Numbered from the stretch's first letter, positions 24,489 through 33,124 are shown. The stretch is DNA of 48,813 nucleotides from Minisyncoccota bacterium (GCA_016927565.1 JAFGMK010000006.1:101942-150754), one strand, 5' to 3'. Notes: generated from the sequence alone by a model not told the origin. Made by a program: numbers and translations.

Positions 24489-24707
24489 TTATTTGTTCCG
24501 ATAAACAATTCTTCCTCTTGTTTTGTCATACGCCGAAAATTCCAATTTCACCTTATCGCCGACTAAAACTCTAACATAATGCATTCTCATCTTGCCCGAG
24601 AGATGGCAAAGTATAATCTGGCCATCTTCAATCTCAACTCTAAAAGTAGTATTCGGCAAGGCCTCGATTACTTTTCCCTCGACAGTCTCTTTTTTTGAAT
24701 CATTCAT
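24489..24707 (-). CDS. infA: Translation initiation factor IF-1
   Basis: The 72-residue single OB-fold protein carries [49 protein letters not shown] and ends GRIVYR, the full IF-1 pattern and usual length. IF-1 blocks the A site during initiation. About 190 bp separate it from map upstream. That gap holds a TTCAC/GTGAA hairpin at about 24781-24797 resembling the CACCCC palindromes elsewhere, and no gene. Confidence 0.97.
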   Translation of the reverse strand: MNDSKKETVEGKVIEALPNTTFRVEIEDGQIILCHLSGKMRMHYVRVLVGDKVKLEFSAYDKTRGRIVYRNK

Positions 24708-24894
24708 AAAAACTATTGTCTAATTCTACCAGAACTTTAGCTTCATCTCAAGCGGGAACATTCAATTACCAATTGGCGGCATTCACCCCAGGAGTGAAAT
24801 TTTTGAGACCCCCGTCATTCAATCCCGGAAAAGAAATCTGCAGACAATCCGGAATCACTATCCTTGTCAAAGAGAAAAGGCAATTACCTCTTAA

Positions 24895-25719
24895 TTACCA
24901 ATCGGTAAGGATTTGAACTCCTTTTTCTCTGACTAAAACCGTCTTTTCAAAAAGACCTGCTAAACCGCCGTCTCTGGTTACTATAGTCCAACCGTCATTT
25001 TCCACTCTCAAATCGGGCTCTTTTTCAACATAGATCGCTTCAATTGCCAAAGTCATTCCTGGTTCTAAAAGAAGGGTTTTCTTTATCTCTCCTTTTAAAA
25101 AGCAGGGAATGGTTGGCGGTTGATGCAATTTTCTTCCGATACCATGGCCGGTCAAGATTTTCACCGGTCTGAGATTATTCCTGGCCAATTCTGTTCCCAT
25201 CGCCTGGCTGATATGACCGATATGATTACCGGCTTTAACCGCCTGAATTGCTTTTTTAAGAGCTTCTTCGCCAGCTTTTAAAAATCTTTGCTTGTAATTA
25301 CTTTTGCTTTTTGATTGAGATAACGGTCCGGGATCGAAACCATCTGATGACCCCGGATCGTCTGATTGTGGTTGAGTCTGAACCAGAACAGTTTTAGCCA
25401 TATCGGTGTGAAAGCTCCGATAGAGCATCCCCAGATCAATACTAAGCAGATCATCAACCCTAAGCCGGTAATCATTGGGAATCCCATGAACTACTCCCTG
25501 ATTGATATTTAAACAGGTAGCCCAGTGGTACCCCGAAACCATTTTAAAATTGGGCTCTCCTCCTTGTTTTTTAATGAGCTTTTCGGCTAACCGGTCAAGT
25601 TCAATCAGGGTTATCCCCGGAATTACATTTTCCAGGACCTTTTTAAGAACCCGGGACAGCTTCTCCCCCCCCTCGCACATAGCCTGAATCTCTTTTTTGG
25701 TTTTAATAGGAATTGCCAT
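24895..25719 (-). CDS. map: Methionine aminopeptidase type I with palindrome-encoded insertion
   Basis: The enzyme removes N-terminal Met from new proteins. Key residues are present: His79 (VVHGIP), metal ligands Asp95 (SIDLG), Asp106 (HTDMAKT), His192 (LTGHGIG), Glu227 (LAIEAIY) and the late Glu in LFEKTVLV. The 274-residue chain is about 20 longer than usual because of an insertion at about 115-138, between the second metal ligand and the next helix. It reads S-D-D-P-G-S-S-D-G-F-D-P-G-P-L-S-Q-S-K, encoded by an inverted-repeat DNA segment (25309-25365). It follows adk in the standard order. Confidence 0.96.
   Translation of the reverse strand: MAIPIKTKKEIQAMCEGGEKLSRVLKKVLENVIPGITLIELDRLAEKLIKKQGGEPNFKMVSGYHWATCLNINQGVVHGIPNDYRLRVDDLLSIDLGMLYRSFHTDMAKTVLVQTQPQSDDPGSSDGFDPGPLSQSKSKSNYKQRFLKAGEEALKKAIQAVKAGNHIGHISQAMGTELARNNLRPVKILTGHGIGRKLHQPPTIPCFLKGEIKKTLLLEPGMTLAIEAIYVEKEPDLRVENDGWTIVTRDGGLAGLFEKTVLVREKGVQILTDW
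25309..25365 (-). repeat. REP-like palindromic element inside map
   Basis: On the minus strand GACGATCCGGGG and CGATCCCGGACCGTTATCT face each other. The half GATCCCGGACCGTTATCT resembles AATCCGGGATCGTTATCT at 43948-43977 and GATCCGGGATCGTTTTC at the transposase end (36907). It is in frame and keeps map open. Confidence 0.6.
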
Positions 25720-25740
25720 TTAACTTCCAATTTAACCAAA

Positions 25741-25766
25741 CACCCCTCCGTGGGCGGGGTGAACGG
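25741..25766. repeat. CACCCC/GGGGTG hairpin between adk and map
   Basis: CACCCC and GGGGTG flank a nine-base loop in the 49-bp adk-map gap. It belongs in style to the CACCCC-type palindromes at 44.8-46.5 kb. No T-run follows, so it is unlikely to terminate the operon. Confidence 0.4.
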
Positions 25767-25768
25767 CT

Positions 25769-26434
25769 TTACTCTCCAACTAACCCGGCTTTTTTTAAAC
25801 GCTGGAAAATTGTTTCAAAAACGACCTCGGGGGGCGGATTACCATCAACTTCTTCTAATATTCCTTTTTGACGATAGAGATTGATTACCGGCACGGTTTC
25901 CTGTTGATAGATTGTATAACGATTATTAATTGCCTCGGCGCTTTCATCTGATCTTTTCTCAAGGACTGATTGGCATTTATCGCACTTACCGTTTTCCAAA
26001 GGGGGCTGGGTATAGATATTGTAATTAGCCCCACAGGAAACACAAACAACTCTCCCCAACAAACGTTTCTTAATTTCTTCTTGGCCGACAACCAAAAAAA
26101 ATGCTCGATTGATTGAGGTGTTTTTTTCTTTTAGTAACTGGTCAAGTATCCCAACCTGCTCTTGGGTCCGGGGGTAACCGTCAAAAACGATTCCCCGGCT
26201 TAAATTTCTTTCAGAAAGCGCTTTTCGGACCACCCCAGTTGTAATTTTCTCTGGTACCAGCAATCCTTTGGTGTTAATTATGTAATCTACCTGTTTTCCC
26301 AAGGAAGATTTTTGTTTTGCCAGTTTTCTCAATGCCTGTCCAATTGAAAAATGAACCAGGCCCAGCTTTTCTTTTAAGAAATCAGCCTGGACTCCCTTGC
26401 CTGACGCTTGTGGTCCGGCAATAATTAAATTCAT
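25769..26434 (-). CDS. adk: Adenylate kinase, zinc-lid type
   Basis: Adenylate kinase interconverts ATP + AMP and 2 ADP. The 221-residue protein has P-loop GPQASGKGVQ (7-16), the AMP-site DGYPRTQEQ (85-93) and a LID with Cys131, Cys134, Cys151 and Cys154 forming a zinc site. The P-loop is GPQASGKG instead of the more common GPPGSGKG. The secY-adk-map-infA order is standard. An interspersed hairpin lies between secY and adk. Confidence 0.96.
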   Translation of the reverse strand: MNLIIAGPQASGKGVQADFLKEKLGLVHFSIGQALRKLAKQKSSLGKQVDYIINTKGLLVPEKITTGVVRKALSERNLSRGIVFDGYPRTQEQVGILDQLLKEKNTSINRAFFLVVGQEEIKKRLLGRVVCVSCGANYNIYTQPPLENGKCDKCQSVLEKRSDESAEAINNRYTIYQQETVPVINLYRQKGILEEVDGNPPPEVVFETIFQRLKKAGLVGE

Positions 26435-26454
26435 TTGAAAACTCTTTCCTGTTA

Positions 26455-26498
26455 ATCATTTCTGCAAGGAGTCCATTAGGACACTTCGCAGAAATGAT
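26455..26498. repeat. Double-stem palindromic element between secY and adk
   Basis: ATCATTTCTGC (26455-26465) pairs perfectly with GCAGAAATGAT (26488-26498), and inside it GTCC-ATTA-GGAC forms a second stem. The core GGAGTCCATTAGGACACTTC matches GGAGTCCGTTCGGACACCTC at 48696-48715 at all but three positions. It is therefore a repeated element rather than a simple terminator. Confidence 0.65.
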
Positions 26499-26509
26499 CT
26501 TTTTTAAAT

Positions 26510-27796
26510 TTATTTAAGGAAGCCGTCATAACTTCGCATCACCATCATAGCTTCCAGCTGCTTGGTAGTTTCAAGGACAACGGAAACAACAATTAAAATT
26601 CCAGTACCGCCGATGCTCATTGATCCTACCCTGGTAATTGCCTGAGCAATCGAAGGCAAAATTGCGATCAGTCCTAAAAAAACCGCCCCCGGAAGGGTAA
26701 TGCGGGTCAAAATCCCCGAAAGGTAAGCAGCTGTCGGCGAGCCCGGCCGGATTCCAGGAATAAACCCACCGTATTTCTTAATCTCATCAGCGATTTTATT
26801 GGGATCAAAAACAATCGCTGTGTAAAAATAGGTGAAACCGATTACCAGACTGATGTAAACCAGATTATAAAACCAGCTGTTTGGCCGGAAAGCCTGAACC
26901 ATTATCTCAGCCAGCCGGGCTACTGTCGGATTCTTAACCCCGCTTAAAAAACTGCCCATCATCGACGGCAACAAAACGATCGAGATCGCGAAAATAATAG
27001 GAATTACTCCGGCCTGATTCAGTTTTAATGGCAAGTGTGTTGACTGGCCACCATACATCCGCCGGCCGCTAATCCGGCGGGCATAGGCAATCTTCACCTT
27101 TACGCTGGTCTCGTTCACCAAAACAACAAAAAAAACAACCGCCAACGCCATAACCAAGAAAACCAGAAAAGAGAATAAACTCTCTGCTTCAAAAAGAGAA
27201 AGCGACTGACCGAGAGCTACCGGAAATCGGCCAACAATACCGGCAAAAATTATCATCGAAATCCCATTGCCAATCCCATTTTCCGATAACAGCTCGCCTA
27301 ACCACATCAAAAATATTGTTCCGGTTACCATCGTGACCACGAAACTGATCAAATTAAGCCAGGGAAGTTTTAAAATTATTTGTTGATTCTTCAGAAGGGC
27401 ATACATTCCCAAAGACTGCAAAACCGCCAGGGGAATGGCGGCCAAACGGGTATATTGATTAATTTTTTCCCGGCCATATTCTCCTTCTTTTTGAAGCTCC
27501 TCTAAAGAGGGGATAACCATTGTTAAAAGATTCATTACAATTGAAGCATTAATATAAGGATTGAGGCCCAAAGCTAAAATAGAAAAATTGGCCAAAGTTC
27601 CCCCGGAAAAAATATCGAGCAATCCCAAAAGCTGACTTTGAGAAAAAAGTTTCCTTAAAGCTTCAATATTTACTCCCGGAACCGGTATATGAGCCGCAAA
27701 ACGGAAAATAACAAAAACAAAGAGGGTAAACAAAAGCTTCTTTCTAATCTCCGGGATCTTAACCGCCCTGGCAAAAACACCTAGGATTTTATTCAT
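26510..27796 (-). CDS. secY: Protein translocase subunit SecY
   Basis: SecY is the pore of the Sec translocon in the cytoplasmic membrane. The 428-residue protein shows ten hydrophobic segments, the family's HIPVPGVN near residue 36, a plug region with [20 protein letters not shown], and the conserved [10 protein letters not shown] and [16 protein letters not shown]. Length and motifs are normal. Its start overlaps the end of rplO by 8 bp, consistent with coupled translation. Confidence 0.97.
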   Translation of the reverse strand: MNKILGVFARAVKIPEIRKKLLFTLFVFVIFRFAAHIPVPGVNIEALRKLFSQSQLLGLLDIFSGGTLANFSILALGLNPYINASIVMNLLTMVIPSLEELQKEGEYGREKINQYTRLAAIPLAVLQSLGMYALLKNQQIILKLPWLNLISFVVTMVTGTIFLMWLGELLSENGIGNGISMIIFAGIVGRFPVALGQSLSLFEAESLFSFLVFLVMALAVVFFVVLVNETSVKVKIAYARRISGRRMYGGQSTHLPLKLNQAGVIPIIFAISIVLLPSMMGSFLSGVKNPTVARLAEIMVQAFRPNSWFYNLVYISLVIGFTYFYTAIVFDPNKIADEIKKYGGFIPGIRPGSPTAAYLSGILTRITLPGAVFLGLIAILPSIAQAITRVGSMSIGGTGILIVVSVVLETTKQLEAMMVMRSYDGFLK

Positions 27797-28250
27797 TTTT
27801 CTTTGTTACCTGGCCCCCTGCTTTCAAAATTTTTTCCGCCGCTGATCGGGAACAGGGCAAAGCTACTTTCAAACTTACTTCTAATTTTCCCCCGCCAAGA
27901 ATCTTAACCCGGCCAGTCTCTGCCTCTCCAGAAGAAACCACTCCCTTTTTCACTAAAGCTCCAAGATCAACCAAGCTGTCTTTGGGAAATAGATTCAAAA
28001 CCTCAAGATTGACTATTACCGGTTTCTCATTCAAAGATTTAAATTTTCCTTTACCCCGCCTAAAAGGCAGGCGCCTGACCAATGACTTTCTCAATTTTGT
28101 TCCGGCAAAGATCAAGCCTACTTTGCCGCGGCTCTTTTCTCCCTTGGCTCCTCTGCCGGTGGTATGGCCGCCCTTACCGGAACCATAACCCCGGCCTCGT
28201 CTTTTTTTGGCGGTTTTTTTAATTTTTATTAAATCAGTTAAATTAGCCAT
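27789..28250 (-). CDS. rplO: 50S ribosomal protein uL15
   Basis: The 153-residue protein starts with a basic Gly-rich arm ([20 protein letters not shown]), has [12 protein letters not shown] and ends with the globular ILKAGGQVT part. The start lies only 15 bp after the rpsE stop; the gene that normally sits between them, rpmD (uL30), is absent. uL15 acts late in 50S assembly. Confidence 0.96.
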   Translation of the reverse strand: MANLTDLIKIKKTAKKRRGRGYGSGKGGHTTGRGAKGEKSRGKVGLIFAGTKLRKSLVRRLPFRRGKGKFKSLNEKPVIVNLEVLNLFPKDSLVDLGALVKKGVVSSGEAETGRVKILGGGKLEVSLKVALPCSRSAAEKILKAGGQVTKKNE

Positions 28251-28265
28251 AAATCTCCCTTTTTT

Positions 28266-28775
28266 TTATTTTTTACTCTTTGCTTCTTTCTTTTTCCCTT
28301 TTGACGAAACCAGCGGAACCAGTCTCAATCTTTTAAAGGCCTCAATGGTAGCATAAACATTACTTGCCTTATTCCTAGTTCCTAAAATTTTGGAAACCAT
28401 ATTAACTATCCCGGCCGCCTCGGCAACTGCTCTGACAGCTCCGCCAGTAATCAGACCGGTGCCCGCAGGGGCCGGCTTAATCAACACCTTAGCCGCTCCT
28501 TTTTTAATCAAAACTTGATGGGGAATAGTTCCTTTTCTAAGAGGAATCTTAAAAAGATCTTTTTTGGCTTTTTTAATTCCCTTTCTGATCGCCGAAGAAA
28601 CATCCCGCGCCTTACCCAAACCAACACCAATTTTTCCTTTCTTATCACCGATTACCATCAGAACTGAAAAAGCAATCCGGTTGCCTCCCTTGGTTTTTTT
28701 AGAAACCCGATTAACCTGAATGACTTTTTCGTCAAACTCTTTTTCTTCCCTTTCTGATTCTCTTCTTAAAGCCAT
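28266..28775 (-). CDS. rpsE: 30S ribosomal protein uS5
   Basis: The 169-residue protein carries FDEKVIQVNRVSKKTKGG, VVIGDKKGKIGVGLGKA (here MVIGDKKG...), GAAKVLIKPAPAGTGLI and the closing NVYATIEAFKRL. These are the dsRBD-like and C-terminal domains that line the mRNA entry tunnel. A short charged N-terminal extension is present. It follows rplR by 18 bp. Confidence 0.96.
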   Translation of the reverse strand: MALRRESEREEKEFDEKVIQVNRVSKKTKGGNRIAFSVLMVIGDKKGKIGVGLGKARDVSSAIRKGIKKAKKDLFKIPLRKGTIPHQVLIKKGAAKVLIKPAPAGTGLITGGAVRAVAEAAGIVNMVSKILGTRNKASNVYATIEAFKRLRLVPLVSSKGKKKEAKSKK

Positions 28776-28793
28776 CTTTCCCCTTATTAATAA

Positions 28794-29162
28794 CTAAAAA
28801 TTTAAACCGGCCTTTCTCGCTCCTTCGGCCAGGGCCTTAACTCGACCATGATAAGCAAAAGAGCCCCGGTCAAAAACTACCTGCTTAATTTCTTTTTCAA
28901 GAGCTTTTTTAGCCAAAATTTCACCCACTAACCGAGCTTGGTCCATTTTTGACTCCCGGTCCGGAGAAGCCTTCCCTTCGGGCTTATCCAATTCCCGGCT
29001 ACAAACGGCTATCAAAGTTATTCCCTTCTGATCATCAATGATTTGGGCATAAATGCTTTTATTAGAACGAAAAACCGAAAGCCGAAGCCGATTGGCGCTG
29101 TTTCGGATTTTCTTTCTGGTTCTGGCCTTTCTTCTTAAAAAGGAACGGTTATTTTTCCTCAT
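28794..29162 (-). CDS. rplR: 50S ribosomal protein uL18
   Basis: The 122-residue protein contains [20 protein letters not shown], a variable loop, and the conserved end [26 protein letters not shown]. uL18 binds 5S rRNA together with uL5. The basic N-terminus is full length. It follows rplF by 3 bp. Confidence 0.96.
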   Translation of the reverse strand: MRKNNRSFLRRKARTRKKIRNSANRLRLSVFRSNKSIYAQIIDDQKGITLIAVCSRELDKPEGKASPDRESKMDQARLVGEILAKKALEKEIKQVVFDRGSFAYHGRVKALAEGARKAGLNF

Positions 29163-29165
29163 ATC

Positions 29166-29726
29166 TTAAGCTCCTCCTCCGGCAGCGCCAACCTTACCGG
29201 CTTTCCCCGGTTTGGTTTTAACCACTTCACCTTGATAGCGGATTCCCTTACCTTTATAGGCATCCGGCGGCCTGATTTTTCTGATCTTAGCAGCCACATT
29301 GCCGACTAAGACCTTATCTATCCCCGAAACCACTATTTCTCTCGTATCGTTGACAGCAAATTCAATCCCTTCAGGGGGTTCAATTTCTACCTGGTGAGAA
29401 AAGCCAACCGAAAGAACCAAATTCTTATCATTTAAATTGGCCCGATAGCCTACACCCTGGATTTCAAGTCGTTTTTGCCAACCCTGGCTGACTCCGTAAA
29501 TCATATTGGCAATCAAACTCCTGCTTAAACCATGAAGTGATTTTAACATCCGGTTTTCTTCTTTCCTGGTAATAACCACTTCTTGTTGTTTAATTTCGAC
29601 CTTAATCCCCGGGTTGATTATTTGAGATAAAACACCCAAAGGACCGGCCACTGTCACTAAATTATCTTTGAGAGTGACTTTTACTTGAGAATTAATTGGA
29701 ATTGGCTTAATACCGACCCGAGACAA
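29166..29726 (-). CDS. rplF: 50S ribosomal protein uL6
   Basis: I place the start at a TTG (29726): an AAGGAG six bases upstream fits, and translation then begins M-SRVGIKPIPI, the canonical uL6 N-terminus. An upstream TTG at 29756 would add ten unrelated residues and overlap rpsH. The 186-residue protein has both uL6 repeats and the signature IRKIRPPDAYKGKGIRY. An Ala/Gly-rich tail follows. uL6 supports the factor-binding site of 50S. Confidence 0.94.
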   Translation of the reverse strand: MSRVGIKPIPINSQVKVTLKDNLVTVAGPLGVLSQIINPGIKVEIKQQEVVITRKEENRMLKSLHGLSRSLIANMIYGVSQGWQKRLEIQGVGYRANLNDKNLVLSVGFSHQVEIEPPEGIEFAVNDTREIVVSGIDKVLVGNVAAKIRKIRPPDAYKGKGIRYQGEVVKTKPGKAGKVGAAGGGA

Positions 29727-29740
29727 TTTTTTCTCCTTTT

Positions 29741-30127
29741 TTAAAAAATGCGGCAAACGATCTCTCCGCCAAGATTCTTCTTTGCCGCTTTTCGATTAGT
29801 CATTAAACCCTGGCTGGTTGAAATAATCTCTATCCCCAGGCTCCGAACAGAGGACCGGATTTTTTTTGCGTTAGCATATAATCGCCGTCCGGGTTTTGAA
29901 ATTCTTTTTATCTGAGTCATTATCGGTTCTTTGTCCTTATAAACCAAAGTCAGAACAAGTTTTTTCGGCATCTCTTCCAAAATCGAAATTTTTTTAAGGT
30001 AGCCATGATGCCTTAAAATTTCGGCTAATCTTTTTTTCAGACCGGAATAATCTACCTTAACCTTTTTCCGGCCGGCCAGATAGCCGTTTCTGATTTGAGT
30101 AATCATTTCTCCAATCGGATCAGACAT
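29741..30127 (-). CDS. rpsH: 30S ribosomal protein uS8
   Basis: The 128-residue protein begins MSDPIGEMITQIRNGYLAGR, has ILRHHGYLKK, RISKPGRRLYA, and ends with the conserved ISTSQGLMTNRKAAKKNLGG. uS8 organises the central 16S rRNA domain and in E. coli represses the spc operon. It follows rpsN by 16 bp. Confidence 0.97.
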   Translation of the reverse strand: MSDPIGEMITQIRNGYLAGRKKVKVDYSGLKKRLAEILRHHGYLKKISILEEMPKKLVLTLVYKDKEPIMTQIKRISKPGRRLYANAKKIRSSVRSLGIEIISTSQGLMTNRKAAKKNLGGEIVCRIF

Positions 30128-30143
30128 AGGTTTTAAACTCCTT

Positions 30144-30329
30144 TTACCAGGAGGATTTGGTTACTCCTGGCAATTCGCCTTTATTGGCTAATCTTCTGAA
30201 ACAAAGCCGGCAGAGACCAAAAAATCTTAAGAAACCCCTTGGCCGCCCACAAATAGAGCATCGATTTCGCTTTCGATTTGCGTACTTTGCCTTTTTGGTT
30301 TTTCTGACAATCTTTGATTTACTGGCCAC
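30144..30329 (-). CDS. rpsN: 30S ribosomal protein uS14, short zinc form
   Basis: The 61-residue protein (GTG start with GAGG upstream) is the zinc-binding type Z. Cys24, Cys27, Cys40 and Cys43 form the site within [10 protein letters not shown] and CRLCFRRLA. The end [11 protein letters not shown] is invariant. It lies between rplE and rpsH as usual. Confidence 0.97.
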   Translation of the reverse strand: MASKSKIVRKTKKAKYANRKRNRCSICGRPRGFLRFFGLCRLCFRRLANKGELPGVTKSSW

Positions 30330-30364
30330 GTTTCCTCGCTTCGCTTAGTTTTTTTAATAAAGTT

Positions 30365-30937
30365 TTATTTCCCTTTTTTTTCACTCTCTTCCTTTTTCTC
30401 AAATGGCATTCCCAATTCTTCAAATAACAACCGCGCCTTATCATCCGATCCGGCTGAGGTTACCAGAGTAATCTCCAGGCCCCTGACCTTGTCAATTTTA
30501 TCATAATCGGCCTCAGGAAAAGTTATCTGCTCCTTCAGGCCCAAGCTATAATTACCCCGGCCATCAAAACCTTTAAAAGAAAGGCCCTGGAAATCTCTCA
30601 AGCGGGGCAAAACAATCCGAATCAACTTTTCCAAAAAATCAAACATTCGTTCTCTTCTCAGGGTAACCATCAAACCGATCGGCATTCCTTCTCTTAACTT
30701 AAAAGTTGAAATGGAAACCCGGGCCTTGGTCACTTTTGGCTTTTGGCCGGTGATCAAAGTCAGTATTAAAGCCACTTTTTCAATCACAGTCTTATCAGCT
30801 ACTGCCTCTCCCAAGCCGACATTGACTACTATTTTTTCAATTCGAGGCGCAGCCAAAGGATTAGTCAGCCCCAGCTTCTTAACCAAAGAGCCAACAACTT
30901 TTTCCTGATAGTATTTTCTCAAATTATTTGTTGACAT
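30365..30937 (-). CDS. rplE: 50S ribosomal protein uL5
   Basis: From the ATG at 30937 the protein is 190 residues: YYQEKVVGSLVKKLG, IEKIVVNVGLGEAV, RVSISTFKLREGMPIG, GRGNYSLGLKEQITFPE and the late ITLVTSA are all uL5 signatures. A further upstream start would extend deep into rplX. The ATG overlaps the last 19 bp of rplX, suggesting coupling. uL5 binds 5S rRNA and P-site tRNA. The C-terminus is Glu/Lys-rich. Confidence 0.96.
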   Translation of the reverse strand: MSTNNLRKYYQEKVVGSLVKKLGLTNPLAAPRIEKIVVNVGLGEAVADKTVIEKVALILTLITGQKPKVTKARVSISTFKLREGMPIGLMVTLRRERMFDFLEKLIRIVLPRLRDFQGLSFKGFDGRGNYSLGLKEQITFPEADYDKIDKVRGLEITLVTSAGSDDKARLLFEELGMPFEKKEESEKKGK

Positions 30938-31230
30938 TTCCGGCAAATCCTTACTTTTTTTGTCCCTGAAGACTGCCAACCAACTCGAGTTGGCCGGTTG
31001 CAGCGGGGGCAAATCAAAGCCACTTTCGAGATCGGCAATGGCTTAGAAATTTTAACTCTCCCTCCGGGTTTTCCTTCTCCTTGAGATTTGACATGCTTAA
31101 CTACCAGATTCATTCCCTGAACCAAGACCAAACCGCGACGGCGATAAACCTTTTCTATCTTTCCCTTTTTACCCCGATCCTTACCCAGCAAAACCTGAAT
31201 TTGATCATTCTTTTTAAGTTTACTTTTCAT
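30919..31230 (-). CDS. rplX: 50S ribosomal protein uL24, with C-terminal zinc-like motif
   Basis: The 103-residue protein has the KOW motif (VLLGKDRGKKGKIEKVYRRRG), a KPGGRVKISKPLPISKVAL strand and then CPRC near 74-77 and CRKC near 96-99. The four Cys form a likely zinc knot seen in many bacterial uL24. It is an assembly initiator at the tunnel exit. It starts 2 bp after rplN. Confidence 0.96.
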   Translation of the reverse strand: MKSKLKKNDQIQVLLGKDRGKKGKIEKVYRRRGLVLVQGMNLVVKHVKSQGEGKPGGRVKISKPLPISKVALICPRCNRPTRVGWQSSGTKKVRICRKCQQII

Positions 31231-31232
31231 TT

Positions 31233-31601
31233 TTAAATAATCTCGGCTGCCAGAGAGGCGATTTTGGCATATCCTGCCTCTTTAATTTCCCGGGCAATCG
31301 GCCCGAAAATTCTGGTTCCCCGAGGGTTGCCTTCTTTATCAATAACTACCGCCGCATTATCATCAAAGCGGACGTAACTTCCGTCTTTTCTTTTAGTTTC
31401 TTTCCTACATCTAACTACTAACGCTCGGACGACCTCCGCGTCCTTAACTACTCCCTGAGAATCAACCTGGTCAACTACAGCGGTTATTATATCACCAAGA
31501 TGCCCGAAACGGCGCCTCGAACCGCCATGAACATGAATTACTACCAGTCTTTTAGCTCCGGAGTTATCGGCTGGTTTTAAAATTGATCTAAGCTGAATCA
31601 T
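31233..31601 (-). CDS. rplN: 50S ribosomal protein uL14
   Basis: The 122-residue protein begins MIQLRSILKPADNSGAKRLV and has GDIITAVVDQ, the KRKDGSYVRFDDNAAVVID block and RGTRIFGPIAREI, standard uL14 length and sequence. It forms an intersubunit bridge and is the docking site of the silencing factor RsfS. It follows rpsQ by 6 bp. Confidence 0.98.
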   Translation of the reverse strand: MIQLRSILKPADNSGAKRLVVIHVHGGSRRRFGHLGDIITAVVDQVDSQGVVKDAEVVRALVVRCRKETKRKDGSYVRFDDNAAVVIDKEGNPRGTRIFGPIAREIKEAGYAKIASLAAEII

Positions 31602-31607
31602 GTTGCC

Positions 31608-31874
31608 TCATTTTGTTTTTTTAACTGCTTTTTTTTCCTTTTTCTTTCCCCCTACTTTCTCCACTACCTGCCATTTTTTTGTCTTTGAAATCGGCCGGGA
31701 CGGGATTATTCTGACCAAATCCTCCAAAGCAACTCCCAATTCGTCGTGAACCTGATATTTCTTTTTTATTTTCATTATTTTTTGGTAAAAAGGGTGGCGC
31801 CTTTTTCTTTCCACCAAAACAGTAACTGTTTTTTTATTTTTGGCAGAAACCACCTTGCCGGTTAAACTTTTCAT
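31608..31874 (-). CDS. rpsQ: 30S ribosomal protein uS17
   Basis: The 88-residue OB-fold protein has LTGKVVSAKNKKTVTVLVER, HPFYQKIMKIKKKYQVHDE and RIIPSRPISKTKKWQVVE. The Lys-rich C-terminus is slightly extended. Its start overlaps the end of rpmC by 4 bp (ATGA-type). uS17 binds 16S helix 11 early in assembly. Confidence 0.97.
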   Translation of the reverse strand: MKSLTGKVVSAKNKKTVTVLVERKRRHPFYQKIMKIKKKYQVHDELGVALEDLVRIIPSRPISKTKKWQVVEKVGGKKKEKKAVKKTK

Positions 31875-32068
31875 AATTTTCCTTTATTAAGAATGGTTTT
31901 TATTCTCGCCAGATTATGCCTCTCCCTACTGAGTCGATGAAGGTCTTTCTCTTTTCCGGATTTCATTCTGTTTCTGATTTCTACTAACTCTTTGGTTTTG
32001 GTTTTCAGCATTTCAGTCAGTTCTTTGCTTGTTTTTTGGACTAATTGCTCCAGCTGTTTCTTTTTCAT
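31871..32068 (-). CDS. rpmC: 50S ribosomal protein uL29
   Basis: The 65-residue protein is a helical hairpin with KELTEMLKTKTKELVEIR and HRLSRERHNLARIKTIL, the usual uL29 pattern, located at the tunnel exit where trigger factor docks. It lies 8 bp after rplP and overlaps rpsQ. Confidence 0.95.
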   Translation of the reverse strand: MKKKQLEQLVQKTSKELTEMLKTKTKELVEIRNRMKSGKEKDLHRLSRERHNLARIKTILNKGKL

Positions 32069-32076
32069 TAAACCTC

Positions 32077-32484
32077 CTATTGTCTGGCCACTACTTTCGT
32101 CTTAAAGGATAACTTGGCCGCGGCCAGGCGCATTGCCTTAACCGCCAGTTCTTTTTCTATTCCTGCCACTTCGAAAATAATCTTACCCGGCCTGATAACT
32201 ACCACATAGCCGGCGATGTCTCCTTTGCCCGAACCCATTTTAGCTCCGGATGATTTGCTGGTCACCGGCTTATCTGGGAAAACTCTAATCCAAACCTTGC
32301 CGGCTCTTTTAGTCACATGAGTAATCGCTCGACGGGCCGCCTCAATTTGACGGGCTGTCATCCAGCCCCTCCCGAGACTTTTTAGGCCAAATTCGCCAAA
32401 GGCCAAATTGACCCCTCTGTCTCTGATCCCCTTCATTGAACCTCTGAAATGCTTCCGATATTTACTTTTACCTGGCTGCAACAT
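32077..32484 (-). CDS. rplP: 50S ribosomal protein uL16
   Basis: The 135-residue protein opens MLQPGKSKYRKHFRG and has LAFGEFGLKSLGRGWMTARQIEAARRAI, VWIRVFPDKPVTSK and MGSGKGDIAGYV, all diagnostic. The Gly-Arg-rich loop reaching the A-site tRNA is intact. It starts 1 bp after rpsC. Confidence 0.98.
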   Translation of the reverse strand: MLQPGKSKYRKHFRGSMKGIRDRGVNLAFGEFGLKSLGRGWMTARQIEAARRAITHVTKRAGKVWIRVFPDKPVTSKSSGAKMGSGKGDIAGYVVVIRPGKIIFEVAGIEKELAVKAMRLAAAKLSFKTKVVARQ

Positions 32485-32485
32485 A

Positions 32486-33124
32486 TTATTCTCCGGTGTA
32501 AATCCAAACTTTTACTCCGATATAACCAAATTTCGTTAAAGCCGGTTCCTGATCGTAGTCAATGTTAGCCCGGAGGGTTTGTAAGGGAACTTTTCCTTTT
32601 CCAAATTTTTCCGTCCGGCTGATTTCGGCGCCGCCAATCCGGCCGGAAAGAACAATTTTCACACCCTTAGCTCCAGCCGCCATTACCCTCTCCATCACTT
32701 TAGCAATCACCCGACGATGAGGAAAACGACGTTTTAACTGCTCGACAATCTGAGTCGCTATTAAATGAGCTGAGAGATCGGGACTTTTAACTTCTACTAC
32801 ATCCAGGTTTAAATTTTTTTCTGGCTCAGGAACAATTACTAATTTCTCCAGCTCTTTTTTAAGATCTTCCAGTGCTGCCCCTCCCCGGCCAATTACTACT
32901 CCGGGCCGGGAAACATGTAAAACAATGCTGACTTTATTGATTGATCTCTTAATTTCAACCGCAACAATCCCGGCCAATTTTAACTTCTCCATTAAAAAAC
33001 CTCTGACTTTAATGTCACCCCGGAGGTTTTTCCGATAAGCTTTAGACCGCGCAGCAAACCACGAAGAACTCCAACCAACTCCCTGACCTATCCTGAAAGC
33101 TATTGGATTAACTTTGTGCCCCAT
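32486..33124 (-). CDS. rpsC: 30S ribosomal protein uS3
   Basis: The 212-residue protein begins MGHKVNPIAFRIG. Its type II KH domain shows VVIGRGGAALEDLKKEL, and the C-terminal domain MAAGAKGVKIVLSGRIGGAEISRTE. The end VKVWIYTGE is the normal C-terminus. uS3 lines the mRNA entry site and has helicase-related function. It follows rplV by 45 bp. Confidence 0.98.
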   Translation of the reverse strand: MGHKVNPIAFRIGQGVGWSSSWFAARSKAYRKNLRGDIKVRGFLMEKLKLAGIVAVEIKRSINKVSIVLHVSRPGVVIGRGGAALEDLKKELEKLVIVPEPEKNLNLDVVEVKSPDLSAHLIATQIVEQLKRRFPHRRVIAKVMERVMAAGAKGVKIVLSGRIGGAEISRTEKFGKGKVPLQTLRANIDYDQEPALTKFGYIGVKVWIYTGE

